A DNA stretch of 41,901 nucleotides from Acidimicrobiales bacterium (lineage in GTDB: Bacteria; Actinomycetota; Acidimicrobiia; Acidimicrobiales; AC-9). The position numbers were made by a program, and so were the translations under genes. The notes below the pieces were generated by a model. It made no database searches. It worked only from the letters and a program-made list of their open reading frames with translations, and had not been told where the DNA came from. The DNA lies in contig DASXCO010000130.1 in assembly GCA_036491125.1 (NCBI GenBank), positions 1 through 41,901 on the forward strand, written 5' to 3'. Positions 33,840 through 41,307 of this stretch are shown here, one piece after another (position 1 is the first letter of the stretch; each line of letters starts with the position of its first letter).

Positions 33840-34808
33840 TCAAGGAATGAGCACGACTCGCCCGAACGCCTGGCGGCTCTCGATGTAGGCATGAGCCTCG
33901 GCGGCCTCTGACAGCGGGAATGTACGGTCGATGACCACGCGCAACTCGCCACGGGCGACGAGGTCGAGTTGCTCGGCGATCATGCCGTAGGCCCGCGATC
34001 CCAGGAACAACTCAGCGCCGAGGAAGTACCCCGACAAGCTCTGGTTGTTGGGGCGCATGCCGGAGACGTCGAGCGGGTCGGCAGCCGATCGGCCAGCATC
34101 ACCCACCGAGACGCAGCGGCCACGGTAGGCCAGCGCACGAAGGCTTCCTTGCAGGGTCGGGCCGCCTACCGAGTCCACGATCACATCGACACCGGCTCCA
34201 CCCGTCAGCCGCCGTGCCTCGGCCACAAAATCCTGGGACGCGTAGTTGATGCCGTGGTCGAGGCCGAATTCTCGGAGGCGCTCGAGCCGGTCGTCGCTCG
34301 AAGCCGTGGCGAGGACGCGGGCGCCGGCGCGTTTGGCCATCTGGATGGCGGCAATACCGACACCTCCGGCGCCAGCATGGATCAGCGCGGTCTCCCCAGA
34401 CACCAAGCGTCCGAACTCGAAGATGCAGTCGTGAGCAGTCCCGTAGGAAACTGGCACGCACGCCGCCTGGTCGATGGCGAGGGCTTCAGGCACCTTCCAG
34501 GCGAAGTTCGCGCCTACGACCCTCCGCTCGGCGTGCGAGCTATCGATTCCTGTGGTCACCACCCGGGAACCTGGGCTCAAGTCTGTAACATCCTCACCAC
34601 ATTGTGCGACAGTGCCGGCAGCCTGATATCCAACGATGTGCGGCACCTGGCGCATGTCGCCTCGGAGCCGGCTGATGGTGTCGCCACCCTCGATACTGAT
34701 GGCCTCTACGTCGATCAGAACCTCGCCTGGGCCCGGCATCGGGTCCGGTACCTCTTCGTACCGGAACACGGAGGGGGAGCCGGTCTCGTAGTACACCGCC
34801 GCTCTCAT
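33840..34808 (-). CDS. Quinone oxidoreductase-type zinc-free MDR enzyme
   Basis: A 322-aa NADPH:quinone-reductase-like protein. The GroES-like N-domain has PDPMPGPGEVLIDVEAISIE; the typical zinc ligands are absent. The nucleotide-binding loop is HAGAGGVGIAAIQMAKRAGA, followed by VLATASSDDRLERLREFG, and the C-terminus has the familiar EAAEAHAYIESRQAFGRVVL. The start ATG 34808 has AGGAGA about ten bases upstream. It reduces quinones, enones or related carbonyls with NADPH; substrate unknown. It is convergent with the L,D-transpeptidase and downstream of the ABM-like and amine oxidase genes on the same strand, but a 216-bp gap separates it. Confidence 0.92.
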   Translation of the reverse strand: MRAAVYYETGSPSVFRYEEVPDPMPGPGEVLIDVEAISIEGGDTISRLRGDMRQVPHIVGYQAAGTVAQCGEDVTDLSPGSRVVTTGIDSSHAERRVVGANFAWKVPEALAIDQAACVPVSYGTAHDCIFEFGRLVSGETALIHAGAGGVGIAAIQMAKRAGARVLATASSDDRLERLREFGLDHGINYASQDFVAEARRLTGGAGVDVIVDSVGGPTLQGSLRALAYRGRCVSVGDAGRSAADPLDVSGMRPNNQSLSGYFLGAELFLGSRAYGMIAEQLDLVARGELRVVIDRTFPLSEAAEAHAYIESRQAFGRVVLIP

Positions 34809-35024
34809 CGCTGTCGGTCTCCTTTCGCCGAGATAGGCAAGATCGTAGCTAGCGGTACTGCAGCCTGGGCATCCCTCTCGGCAGACCCGTCGACCGACTG
34901 AGCGACGCGGTGACTACCTGCTTCGGATCACGATGACGCGACGTGATGCGGGTCCATCAGCGTAGAAGCAGGGTCTGGCCGGGCGTGCGTGACGGGTGTG
35001 CGCTGGTTGCCGCGGGACCGCGAC

Positions 35025-35321
35025 TCAAACAGAGATCGTATTGTGTACCCGGAAGGTGGTCTCTTCGGGTGGTCCGGGCAGCCCGTTTTCGACGGTGGCA
35101 AGCGCGGGCAACAGAGTCTCGTCACGGAACTTCACCCACGAAGCCTCCGAGTCCCACAGTACGACGACCATCAAACCGTCGTCGCTCGGTCCGGCAGCAT
35201 GGTAGATCTGCCCTGGAGGAAGTCCCTTGCCGCCATCGGGGTGCACGACCTTTAGCACCCTGTCGTACTGCTCGGATGTACCACCCTTGAAGCGGTGGAC
35301 CGCGCCGAATGTCGTTGCCAT
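35025..35321 (-). CDS. Small ABM/Dabb-like ferredoxin-fold protein
   Basis: A 98-aa protein from ATG 35321, preceded by TCAGGGA. The pattern FGAVHRFKGGTSEQYDRVLK, then QIYHAAGPSDDGLMVVVLWD and SEASWVKFRDETLLPAL is that of a dimeric α+β barrel, as in antibiotic-biosynthesis monooxygenases and heme-degrading or cyclase-like proteins. Members are small (about 95-105 aa) and often act on aromatic or polyketide-like substrates without cofactor, but many are uncharacterised. It lies 113 bp downstream of the flavin amine oxidase on the same strand and may be co-transcribed. Function here is unknown. Confidence 0.75.
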   Translation of the reverse strand: MATTFGAVHRFKGGTSEQYDRVLKVVHPDGGKGLPPGQIYHAAGPSDDGLMVVVLWDSEASWVKFRDETLLPALATVENGLPGPPEETTFRVHNTISV

Positions 35322-35434
35322 GTCCCTGACCCCCCGATTCTGACCTGATCTTGTCAATGTACTCGTGGTGGACCTCGCCTGCTCGGTGTGCGGTGTTGCG
35401 TTCGCACCGGTACTGAGCAAGCGGTCCGTGTAGA

Positions 35435-36817
35435 TTATCCCGAGACGGCCACCTCCTCGCTCTCGGCGGCGAGGATCTCGCGCGCGGCCCGGTCACCCGA
35501 CCGGATCGCCCCGTCGATGCTCCCGAACATGATCGGCGCGGTCTCGGTTCCCGCCCAGTGAAGGCGGCCGACTGGCGGCCGTAGGGCGGGGCCGAATTGG
35601 GTCAGGACCCCCGAGGGCCAGTGGGTGCACATGTCGCCGCGCGTCCACTGCTCGTCGGTCCAGTTCTGCTCGATGTAGTTCTCGACACGGGCGCCGCGTT
35701 GGCCGAAGCGCCGCCGCACTTCGTCGATCACGGTGGCGCGCCGCTCGTCCGCACCCATGCTTGACAGGTCGTGGGCATGAACCCCACCGCTAATGATCAC
35801 GAGGACCCCCGGCCCCGGTTCGGGACCGCAACCGTCGAGGGTGAGCGGAACCGGTGAATTGTTGTCGAGGGTCTGGCCATTGAGACCATCATTGCGCCAG
35901 AAGGGCTCGTCGTAGACGAGGTGGATCTTGTAGAACTGCCCGGGAGGCACCCTTTGGATGAGCTGAGCACGGTCGATCGGTAGCGGCGGGTCCCACAGGA
36001 TGCGGTCGGACAGCCAGATGGGTACCGCGACCACGGCATGCCGGGCGTGCACGGTGACGTTCGGTCCGGAGACGTCGACGCTGTCGCCGCCCCATGCGAC
36101 GTCGCGCACGGCCGAGTCGAGCCGGACCCGATCACCGAGGCGCTCATGGACGGCATTGAGGACGGACTGGGTGCCGCCCAAGACGCGATCCTGCTGGTGG
36201 CCGCCTTTGATGCTCCCGATGTCGTTGATTCCGCCATTGCTGTGGATCATGTGCAGCGCGCCGAGCATCGAGACCTCGGAGAGATCGCAGCCGAACAGGC
36301 CGGTTAGGAACCCCTCAACCATGTCGCGGCCGGTGCCCGAGTCGGTGTTGTGAGCGATCCACGCGCCGATCGTCCGCTGGTCCAACTCGCGGGCCTTCGC
36401 GGCCTTCCAGGGGTCGTCGCTCGGGACCTTCTTCGCCATGTTGTCGAGGCGGCTCACCGCGAGGCCCAGATTGGCGAGCTGCCATGGGTTGATGCGCAGC
36501 GGTACCAGCCCTGCGTACCGCTTCGGCTTTCCACTCTCGACGAGGATGTTGTCGCCCTCATACCACGTCGGGTACGTGGGCCGGCCCATCTCCTCGGCGA
36601 GCGCGTAGGACCGGTCCTGGCCCGGTCCGAACCAGGCTCCACCCCGGTCGATGTGACTGCCGTCAGCCAGGTACTCGGTCCAGGTGCGGCCGCCGACTCG
36701 GTTGCGGGCCTCGAGCACCACGACGGCAAGCCCTTCCTGATGGAGGCGCCAGGCGACACTCATTCCTGCAAAGCCGGCTCCAACGACACAGACGTCCGCT
36801 TCAAGCCTGTTCACCAC
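35435..36817 (-). CDS. Flavin-dependent monoamine oxidase family protein
   Basis: A 460-aa FAD enzyme from GTG 36817 with AAAGGGGGGAG upstream. The dinucleotide-binding loop VVGAGFAGMS is near residue 11, followed by VVLEARNRVGGRTWTE. The substrate-binding middle contains MIHSNGGINDIGSIKGGHQQ and an alternating WLSDRILW segment. The FAD-closing C-terminal motif is LHWAGTETAPIMFGSIDGAI. It resembles bacterial monoamine and putrescine oxidases that deaminate primary amines with O2, releasing aldehyde, ammonia and H2O2. There is no signal peptide. A 12-bp palindrome lies 24 bp upstream of the start. Polyamine oxidation would match the arginine decarboxylase elsewhere in the window, but the two genes are 16 kb apart. 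Confidence 0.92.
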   Translation of the reverse strand: MVNRLEADVCVVGAGFAGMSVAWRLHQEGLAVVVLEARNRVGGRTWTEYLADGSHIDRGGAWFGPGQDRSYALAEEMGRPTYPTWYEGDNILVESGKPKRYAGLVPLRINPWQLANLGLAVSRLDNMAKKVPSDDPWKAAKARELDQRTIGAWIAHNTDSGTGRDMVEGFLTGLFGCDLSEVSMLGALHMIHSNGGINDIGSIKGGHQQDRVLGGTQSVLNAVHERLGDRVRLDSAVRDVAWGGDSVDVSGPNVTVHARHAVVAVPIWLSDRILWDPPLPIDRAQLIQRVPPGQFYKIHLVYDEPFWRNDGLNGQTLDNNSPVPLTLDGCGPEPGPGVLVIISGGVHAHDLSSMGADERRATVIDEVRRRFGQRGARVENYIEQNWTDEQWTRGDMCTHWPSGVLTQFGPALRPPVGRLHWAGTETAPIMFGSIDGAIRSGDRAAREILAAESEEVAVSG

Positions 36818-36840
36818 AGCTCCCCCCTTTGGCTGTAAGC

Positions 36841-36852
36841 ACTCGATCGAGT
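36841..36852. promoter_or_regulatory. 12-bp perfect palindrome upstream of the amine oxidase gene
   Basis: ACTCGATCGAGT is self-complementary over its full length and sits 24 bp upstream of the amine oxidase start, a position suited to an operator. No adjacent regulator is known. Confidence 0.4.
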
Positions 36853-37035
36853 CTCGACGCAGCGCCGTCTTGGCCAGCCCAGCTCAGTATCGCGCCTTGA
36901 AGCGCCTGAGCCAATCCTCCGCTCTTCGTCACATACGAGTCGGAGAGGTAGCGCTCACCCCGGCCCCTCGGCGGATTTCCGGCAGTTAGGCGAACCAGTG
37001 GGCGCCCGGCCTGGTCCGCGGACCGAGTGACGAGC

Positions 37036-37049
37036 CGATATCGATATCG
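37036..37049. promoter_or_regulatory. 14-bp perfect palindrome before the CMD remnant
   Basis: CGATATCGATATCG is fully self-complementary and A+T-richer than its context. It lies about 30 bp before the first recognisable codons of the carboxymuconolactone decarboxylase remnant and could be an old operator or a chance palindrome. Confidence 0.35.
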
Positions 37050-37064
37050 AGGTGGTACGCGACA

Positions 37065-37331
37065 AAGGAGTCACCCGACAACGCGGCACGCTTCGATGCG
37101 CTACCGGAATATCTAACGAACCCCCTGTTCACCGACGCCGAGCGCGCGGCGCTCGACTATGCAACCGAGCTCACAACCGCCAAGCAGGTCCGTCCCGACA
37201 CGTTCGCCCGACTCGCGCGCTACTACAGCGAGCGTGAGATCTGCGACATCGTTTGGCTCGTCGGGAGCGAGCACCTCTACAACATGAGCAACATCGGGCT
37301 CAACATCGGTTCCGACGGCCTCTGCGAGGTG
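37065..37331 (+). pseudogene. Remnant of a carboxymuconolactone decarboxylase-family gene
   Basis: In the frame of codons at positions divisible by three, the translation reads LPEYLTNPLFTDAERAALDY, ATELTTAKQVRPDTFARLAR, YYSEREICDIVWLVGSEHLY and NMSNIGLNIGSDGLCEV. This is the C-terminal half of a CMD/AhpD-like protein, including the usual SDGLC end. The N-terminal half with the redox-active CxxC or Glu-CxxH site is missing: upstream codons to the preceding stop at 36,987 do not resemble it, and no start codon fits. The frame stays open past the normal end to 37,469. It is therefore a 5'-truncated relic, too short to be active. The interval 36,853-37,064 holds nothing else recognisable. Confidence 0.75.
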
Positions 37332-37510
37332 AGCCCGCAGCGTGCGACCGGGTCCTCCACGTCGCCGCCGGCTCGAACGGCGCGACGAACGCTATTGCAT
37401 ATCGCCCATATCGCCCGGTCTCGCCACTCGGCCATCAGGCTGCGGGCGTACGAGGACTCGACGACGTAAAGTTGCGAGAGGCAAGCTGGTCAGGTGGAAG
37501 GGGGGGCCGG

Positions 37511-38362
37511 ATGCCGAAGGTTGACATCACCTCGATCAATGCGGGGCTCGAGGCGTACCCCGGTTACCGCTTGGACTCAGCGGGCCGGGAGGAGTTCGAG
37601 GGTGGGCGACTCGAGCTGTTGGAGCAGATCTTCGATCCAGGATCCCGTCAGCGGCGTGGCCTGGTGCAGCCGGGCTGGCGGTGCCTCGAGGTCGGCGCCG
37701 GGCGGGGGTCGATGGCCCTGTGGCTGGCCGAGCAAGTCGGGCCGAGCGGCACCGTGGTGGCGACCGACATCGACCTGACGTACCTGGACCGCCAGCAGGT
37801 TCCCAACCTCGAGGTGCGCCGGCACAACATCCTCGACGATCCCCTGGGTGCCCTCGAGCCCGGATCGTTCGATGTGGTCTGCTCCCGGCTGACCCTCTTC
37901 TGGTTGGCCGGCAGGCAGATGGAGGCGATGGGGCGGATGGTGGAGTGCCTGCGCCCCGGGGGCTGGCTCATCGACGAGGACGGGGACTGGGGGATGGCCG
38001 GACCGGTGGATCCCTCTCATCCTCTGTACGCCGGCTACCACCATGCCTACCGGAGTGGGGGCTGGTTCGCCTCTCGCGGCTACGACGCCTTCTTCGGACG
38101 GAAGCTCTCGGTGATGTTCGACCGCTGTGGGCTGGAGAACATCGACCACCAGGCGACCGCCGAGGTGGTGCGCGGCGGCAGCCCCTGGGCGCGGTGGTGG
38201 CAGCAGACCCTTGATTCCATCCGTGATTGGGGCCTAGTCGATGGCGGGGCGACCGAGTCGACCGAGGAAGATCACGAGGCGCTCATCGCCGCCTGCACCG
38301 AGTCCTCGGTCTGGTTCATGACCGAGTTACTGCACGCCTGTCGGGGTCAGCGCCCCGGCTGA
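37511..38362 (+). CDS. Class I SAM-dependent methyltransferase
   Basis: A 283-aa protein from ATG 37511, preceded by a run of G that serves as ribosome site; an open frame extends upstream to 37,253 but runs through the CMD remnant region. Motif I is CLEVGAGRGSMALWLAEQVG (about 57-76), motif II ends the next strand (VVATDIDLTYL), and a post-I GSFDVVCSRLTLFW strand precedes LRPGGWLIDEDGDWG. The acidic residue at the end of strand 2 and the glycine loop indicate SAM binding. The acceptor is unknown. It is followed after 22 bp by a 73-aa ORF with its own strong ribosome site, suggesting a two-gene operon. Confidence 0.9.
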   Translation: MPKVDITSINAGLEAYPGYRLDSAGREEFEGGRLELLEQIFDPGSRQRRGLVQPGWRCLEVGAGRGSMALWLAEQVGPSGTVVATDIDLTYLDRQQVPNLEVRRHNILDDPLGALEPGSFDVVCSRLTLFWLAGRQMEAMGRMVECLRPGGWLIDEDGDWGMAGPVDPSHPLYAGYHHAYRSGGWFASRGYDAFFGRKLSVMFDRCGLENIDHQATAEVVRGGSPWARWWQQTLDSIRDWGLVDGGATESTEEDHEALIAACTESSVWFMTELLHACRGQRPG

Positions 38363-38384
38363 CCAGAAAGGGGGGCGGCTACCC

Positions 38385-38606
38385 ATGTCGATCGATCGTG
38401 ATGTCTTCTTCGAGGTGCTCGGTGGCGAGTCCACCGTGGCGGTTCACGATCTCTATGCCTTCGACCCCGACGCCCCGGTCTCGCTCGAGCCCTTCGTCGA
38501 CATCATCGGGCGCAACTTCCGACAACCCAAGGAGGGTCTGGGGTTCGACGGCTCGGCTGTCGCTCACATGTGGCGGTCGCTCATCTTTCCCGATCACCGA
38601 CTCTGA
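38385..38606 (+). CDS. 73-aa protein downstream of the methyltransferase
   Basis: A short frame from ATG 38385 with AAAGGGGGG about ten bases upstream. It begins MSIDRDVFFEVLGGESTVAV and is rich in Asp/Glu, Phe and Val in its first 45 residues. It ends with FRQPKEGLGFDGSAVAHMWR and a short hydrophobic-basic tail. There is no signal peptide, membrane helix or Cys. Coding bias and ribosome site support it as real. It resembles no family I can name. As a co-transcribed small protein it could be a methyltransferase partner or substrate, or simply an unrelated hypothetical. Confidence 0.6.
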   Translation: MSIDRDVFFEVLGGESTVAVHDLYAFDPDAPVSLEPFVDIIGRNFRQPKEGLGFDGSAVAHMWRSLIFPDHRL

Positions 38607-38621
38607 TCGAGAACATGCTGT

Positions 38622-38647
38622 CCGCCCGTCTCAGCGCGAACGGGCGG
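38622..38647. terminator. Hairpin between convergent genes
   Basis: CCGCCCGT (38622-38629) pairs perfectly with ACGGGCGG (38640-38647) around a ten-base loop, just after the 73-aa ORF and before the stop of the solute-binding protein gene. No T-tract. Confidence 0.5.
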
Positions 38648-38669
38648 GGTTGGTGGCTCGAGGACATCC

Positions 38670-39878
38670 TCAGGGTAACGACGTGGCTGTCGGCAATGGA
38701 AAGCCCACCGTCTGTGCCCAGGCCCGGTTGATGAGGTAGTTGCCGGACGAGTCGATGTCGAGGATGACGACGGGGCTGTTGGCGCGGTTCCCGGTCTTGG
38801 GCTCGATCGTGATGGTGCCGGTGATGCCCTGGAAGTTCGTAGCCTGGTCGAGGCGGGACTGGGTGGCCGCCTCCTTCCAACCCCCAGCCTCCGTCACGGC
38901 TTGGGCCAGCAACTTGACCGAGTCGTAGGTGAAGGTCCCCCAGGTCCCCGGAGCGGTGTGAAATGCGTTCGTGTAGTCGGTCACGTATTGGCCGGCGCCG
39001 GCGAACTGCTGGGCCGGCGGAACACCGCTGTTGAGACAGTGTTGCGCCACCGGCACTGTCGCTGCTCCCACGAAGTCAGGACCCTGGGCGGCGAGATCGA
39101 CCAAGCAGCCGCCTCCGACATTGCTCTGCGATGCCTGGCGAGCGACCTGGCCCGCCTCGGCACCGTAGGCGGCGATGTAGACGAGGTCGGGATGGCTGGC
39201 CGCCACCGCCGAGATGACCCCCGAGAAGTCGCTCTGGCCCTCGGTTATCGACTGGAAGGCCACCGGAGGATGACCGGCGGCGGCGAGCAGGTCCCGCAGC
39301 CGCCCGGCGATTCCCGCCGTGTAGGTCGACGTGTCGTAGACCATGGCCACCCTGGTGGCGTGGAGCACCTGGGTGATCTCGGCCGCCTCGACCGGCGCTA
39401 CCTGTACGTCCATCGGTTGGGTGGTGACGCCGAAGCCCTGGGTGGTGCCGGCGCTCGTGAGCCGGACGATCGAGACGTCCGCCGAGCGGTAGATGGGGAG
39501 GTTCTTGACACCCACCGAAGAGTTGAACGGACCCACTACGCCGAAGACGTGCTGTGCGACCATGCGGTTGGCGGTAGTGACTCCCGTTGCGGCGGACGCG
39601 GCGTCATCGGCCCGCACTAAGCGGAGCTTCACCCCACCGACACCTCCGGACGCGTTCAGCTGATCAGCGGCGAGCTGGGCTCCCTGGAACATGTCGATGC
39701 CGGTCGACGACTGGGAGCCGGTCATCGGACCTTCCACCGCGATGAGGCCCGGACTGGGCGAGCCTGTCGCCGAGTTCGAGGATGAACAGCCGGATGCGAT
39801 GACCGCAGTGGTGACTAGGGCGACGGCGATTGATGCGACCCGGATCCGGCTGAGGTTGTGATTCAAGCTGACCGCCAT
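38670..39878 (-). CDS. Branched-chain-amino-acid-type ABC transporter substrate-binding lipoprotein
   Basis: About 402 aa from ATG 39878. An in-frame start at 39,989 would add 37 residues and overlap the inhibitor gene, so the shorter form is preferred because the signal peptide then starts promptly. A basic/hydrophobic leader ends in a lipobox (IASGC, Cys31) followed by a Ser-rich linker. The mature part is a type I periplasmic-binding fold (LivJ/Leu-Ile-Val family): IAVEGPMTGSQSSTGIDMFQ, GAQLAADQLNASGGVGGVKL, then VVGPFNSSVGVKNLPIYRSA and a YDTSTYTAGIAGRLRDLLAA interdomain segment. It should capture an amino acid, amide or aromatic acid outside the membrane. No permease or ATPase genes are adjacent, so it is an orphan component or serves a distant transporter. 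Confidence 0.92.
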   Translation of the reverse strand: MAVSLNHNLSRIRVASIAVALVTTAVIASGCSSSNSATGSPSPGLIAVEGPMTGSQSSTGIDMFQGAQLAADQLNASGGVGGVKLRLVRADDAASAATGVTTANRMVAQHVFGVVGPFNSSVGVKNLPIYRSADVSIVRLTSAGTTQGFGVTTQPMDVQVAPVEAAEITQVLHATRVAMVYDTSTYTAGIAGRLRDLLAAAGHPPVAFQSITEGQSDFSGVISAVAASHPDLVYIAAYGAEAGQVARQASQSNVGGGCLVDLAAQGPDFVGAATVPVAQHCLNSGVPPAQQFAGAGQYVTDYTNAFHTAPGTWGTFTYDSVKLLAQAVTEAGGWKEAATQSRLDQATNFQGITGTITIEPKTGNRANSPVVILDIDSSGNYLINRAWAQTVGFPLPTATSLP

Positions 39879-39927
39879 CGCACAATGGTGCCAGACAAAG
39901 GCTGTCCGGTGCCGAATCGACTCTCTG

Positions 39928-39933
39928 TACCCT
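39928..39933 (+). promoter_or_regulatory. Possible -10 element for a leaderless inhibitor mRNA
   Basis: TACCCT ends six bases before the ATG of the I42 gene, which has no ribosome site. A TANNNT hexamer at this distance is the pattern of leaderless actinobacterial transcripts. No -35 is evident. Confidence 0.3.
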
Positions 39934-39939
39934 TCAGCC

Positions 39940-40263
39940 ATGAGCCGAGAGCCAGCCTTGAAGCTGACAAGTGACGACACTCGCGGCACTCGTTCAGTTC
40001 ACGTCGGGGATCAGATCCAAGTCAGGCTGGAGGAGAATCCCACGACCGGGTACCGCTGGGAGCCCGACATCGATCCACTGGTCCTGCGAGAAGTTGACGA
40101 TCGCTATACGGGAGGTGTCGATCGACGAGGAGAACCTGGAGTCCGGGTGAAGACCTTCGAAGCCATGACACCCGCTTGGACGCAGCTTCGCCTCGTGGAA
40201 CGACGGAGCTGGGAGACCACTCCGAGTGACGAGTTCGTCGTGCAACTCGACATTGCGCCCTGA
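39940..40263 (+). CDS. Chagasin-family (I42) cysteine-protease inhibitor
   Basis: A 107-aa protein. The chagasin signature is present: VHVGDQIQVRLEENPTTGYRW contains the NPTTGY loop; a Gly-containing loop RRGEPGVRVKTFEAMTP follows; the third loop is RRSWE in place of the usual RPW/F. In known I42 proteins these three loops enter the active-site cleft of papain-like (C1) proteases. There is no signal peptide, so the protein is predicted cytoplasmic, whereas many bacterial homologues are exported. It is convergent with the unknown gene at 40,319 and lies 1 kb from the C1A protease gene. Inhibition of that protease is an inference from family pairing and proximity. Confidence 0.85.
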   Translation: MSREPALKLTSDDTRGTRSVHVGDQIQVRLEENPTTGYRWEPDIDPLVLREVDDRYTGGVDRRGEPGVRVKTFEAMTPAWTQLRLVERRSWETTPSDEFVVQLDIAP

Positions 40264-40318
40264 GGTTCGGCCGTGCAGCCACGTACGGCGCCGATCGTGC
40301 ACTCAGCAAGCGAGGCGG

Positions 40319-41197
40319 TCAGCCAGCCGACTTGGTGCTTTTCCGGATCTTGGCAGGACCCTTGCGGCCCTTCTTCTTGACCGATCCTGCGTCGTCCCGA
40401 CCCGCCTTGCTGTTCTGAAGACCGAACGCTTGCTGAGCGAGGGGATGGGTAGCAGGGGCGATCAGCGTCTGGCGCTTTCCTTGGGCACGGTCGAGCTGCT
40501 TGGCCAGGGGCGTCCCAGGCGTCGCATAGACGACCCTCGCCTCGCCGTTCCCACTGCCGCGACGACCAGCGGGCACGACGGCCGCCGGTTGGCCCGACTC
40601 GGGGTCGGTGACCCAGAGGATGAAGTCGTCGTGTTTGACGAGCTCGATGTCCGTGATAGGGGTCGGATAGTGATGGACGCCCCCGGATCCAGTCTGGCTG
40701 GACGATAGGACTCCCACGTGCCGGAGCTGGGGGAGTGGGACGCAGGAGTTGAAGATCGAGTCCACCCAGGCCGCGACACCGTTGGCGTCTTTGATCGGAT
40801 TGTCCAGGAGCTGCTGAGCGTTCTGATAGCCCAGCTCGGCCATCTTGGCTGCGGACTGGGGAAAGGCGACATACAGCCGACGGGCGTTCTGGCGGAGCTG
40901 GTCTACCTTGTCGGGGTCTGCGCAGAACTGTGCGCTCCACTCGATGCCCGCTACGTTCTTCACGAGAAACCAGCCGCTGTCGTCGTACAGGTAGAGCGAG
41001 CCTCCGTGATGCTCCTGGATCTTGCCTTGGCCCAACAACTGCGGGACGCCCGCACTTAGCGCGATCTTGTGGGCCAAGGTCTTGGAGGCCACGAAGGCAG
41101 GACTGTCGGAGCGCGGCGGGTGATCCGGGATGTTGATGGTCCAGGGGTAGTCTTCCTGCTCCTGGTGCAGACTTGGCGTCTCGGTTCCGCCACTCAT
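40319..41197 (-). CDS. Uncharacterised protein with Lys-rich C-terminal tail, in a C1A protease operon
   Basis: A 292-aa protein from ATG 41197 with AGGAGAG seven bases upstream. It starts with an acidic segment, then YPWTINIPDHPPRSDSPAFV, GSLYLYDDSGWFLVKNVAGI, EWSAQFCADPDKVDQLRQNA and SIFNSCVPLPQLRHVGVL, ending in a HHYPTPITDI / DDFILWVTDPESG block. I believe it matches an actinobacterial family of unknown function (possibly DUF6424; unverified). The last ~30 residues are basic (SVKKKGRKGPAKIRKSTKS), as in nucleic-acid- or wall-polymer-binding tails. No signal peptide, membrane helix or catalytic motif is evident. It lies 110 bp downstream of the C1A gene on the same strand, likely one operon. 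Role unknown: protease partner, substrate or regulator are all possible. Confidence 0.85.
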   Translation of the reverse strand: MSGGTETPSLHQEQEDYPWTINIPDHPPRSDSPAFVASKTLAHKIALSAGVPQLLGQGKIQEHHGGSLYLYDDSGWFLVKNVAGIEWSAQFCADPDKVDQLRQNARRLYVAFPQSAAKMAELGYQNAQQLLDNPIKDANGVAAWVDSIFNSCVPLPQLRHVGVLSSSQTGSGGVHHYPTPITDIELVKHDDFILWVTDPESGQPAAVVPAGRRGSGNGEARVVYATPGTPLAKQLDRAQGKRQTLIAPATHPLAQQAFGLQNSKAGRDDAGSVKKKGRKGPAKIRKSTKSAG

Positions 41198-41307
41198 GTG
41201 GGGCTCTCCTCATGAAGTTGGGACCGGCTCCCGCCACCTGGCTGGCCTTCAGCACCGCAGTCGACTGGCCCTGCAGCAGAACTCAGCTCCGTTCGGCAGA
41301 CGCAGCC

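Noticed and set aside
3060-37331. Functional link between the CMD relic and the ECF41 factor (a common ECF41 partner type)
   Set aside because: They are 32 kb apart, the relic is broken, and no ECF41-type promoter precedes it.
37253-37510. Longer N-terminus for the methyltransferase
   Set aside because: The extension runs in another frame of the CMD relic, lacks a ribosome site and has no methyltransferase character; ATG 37511 has a strong upstream G-rich site.
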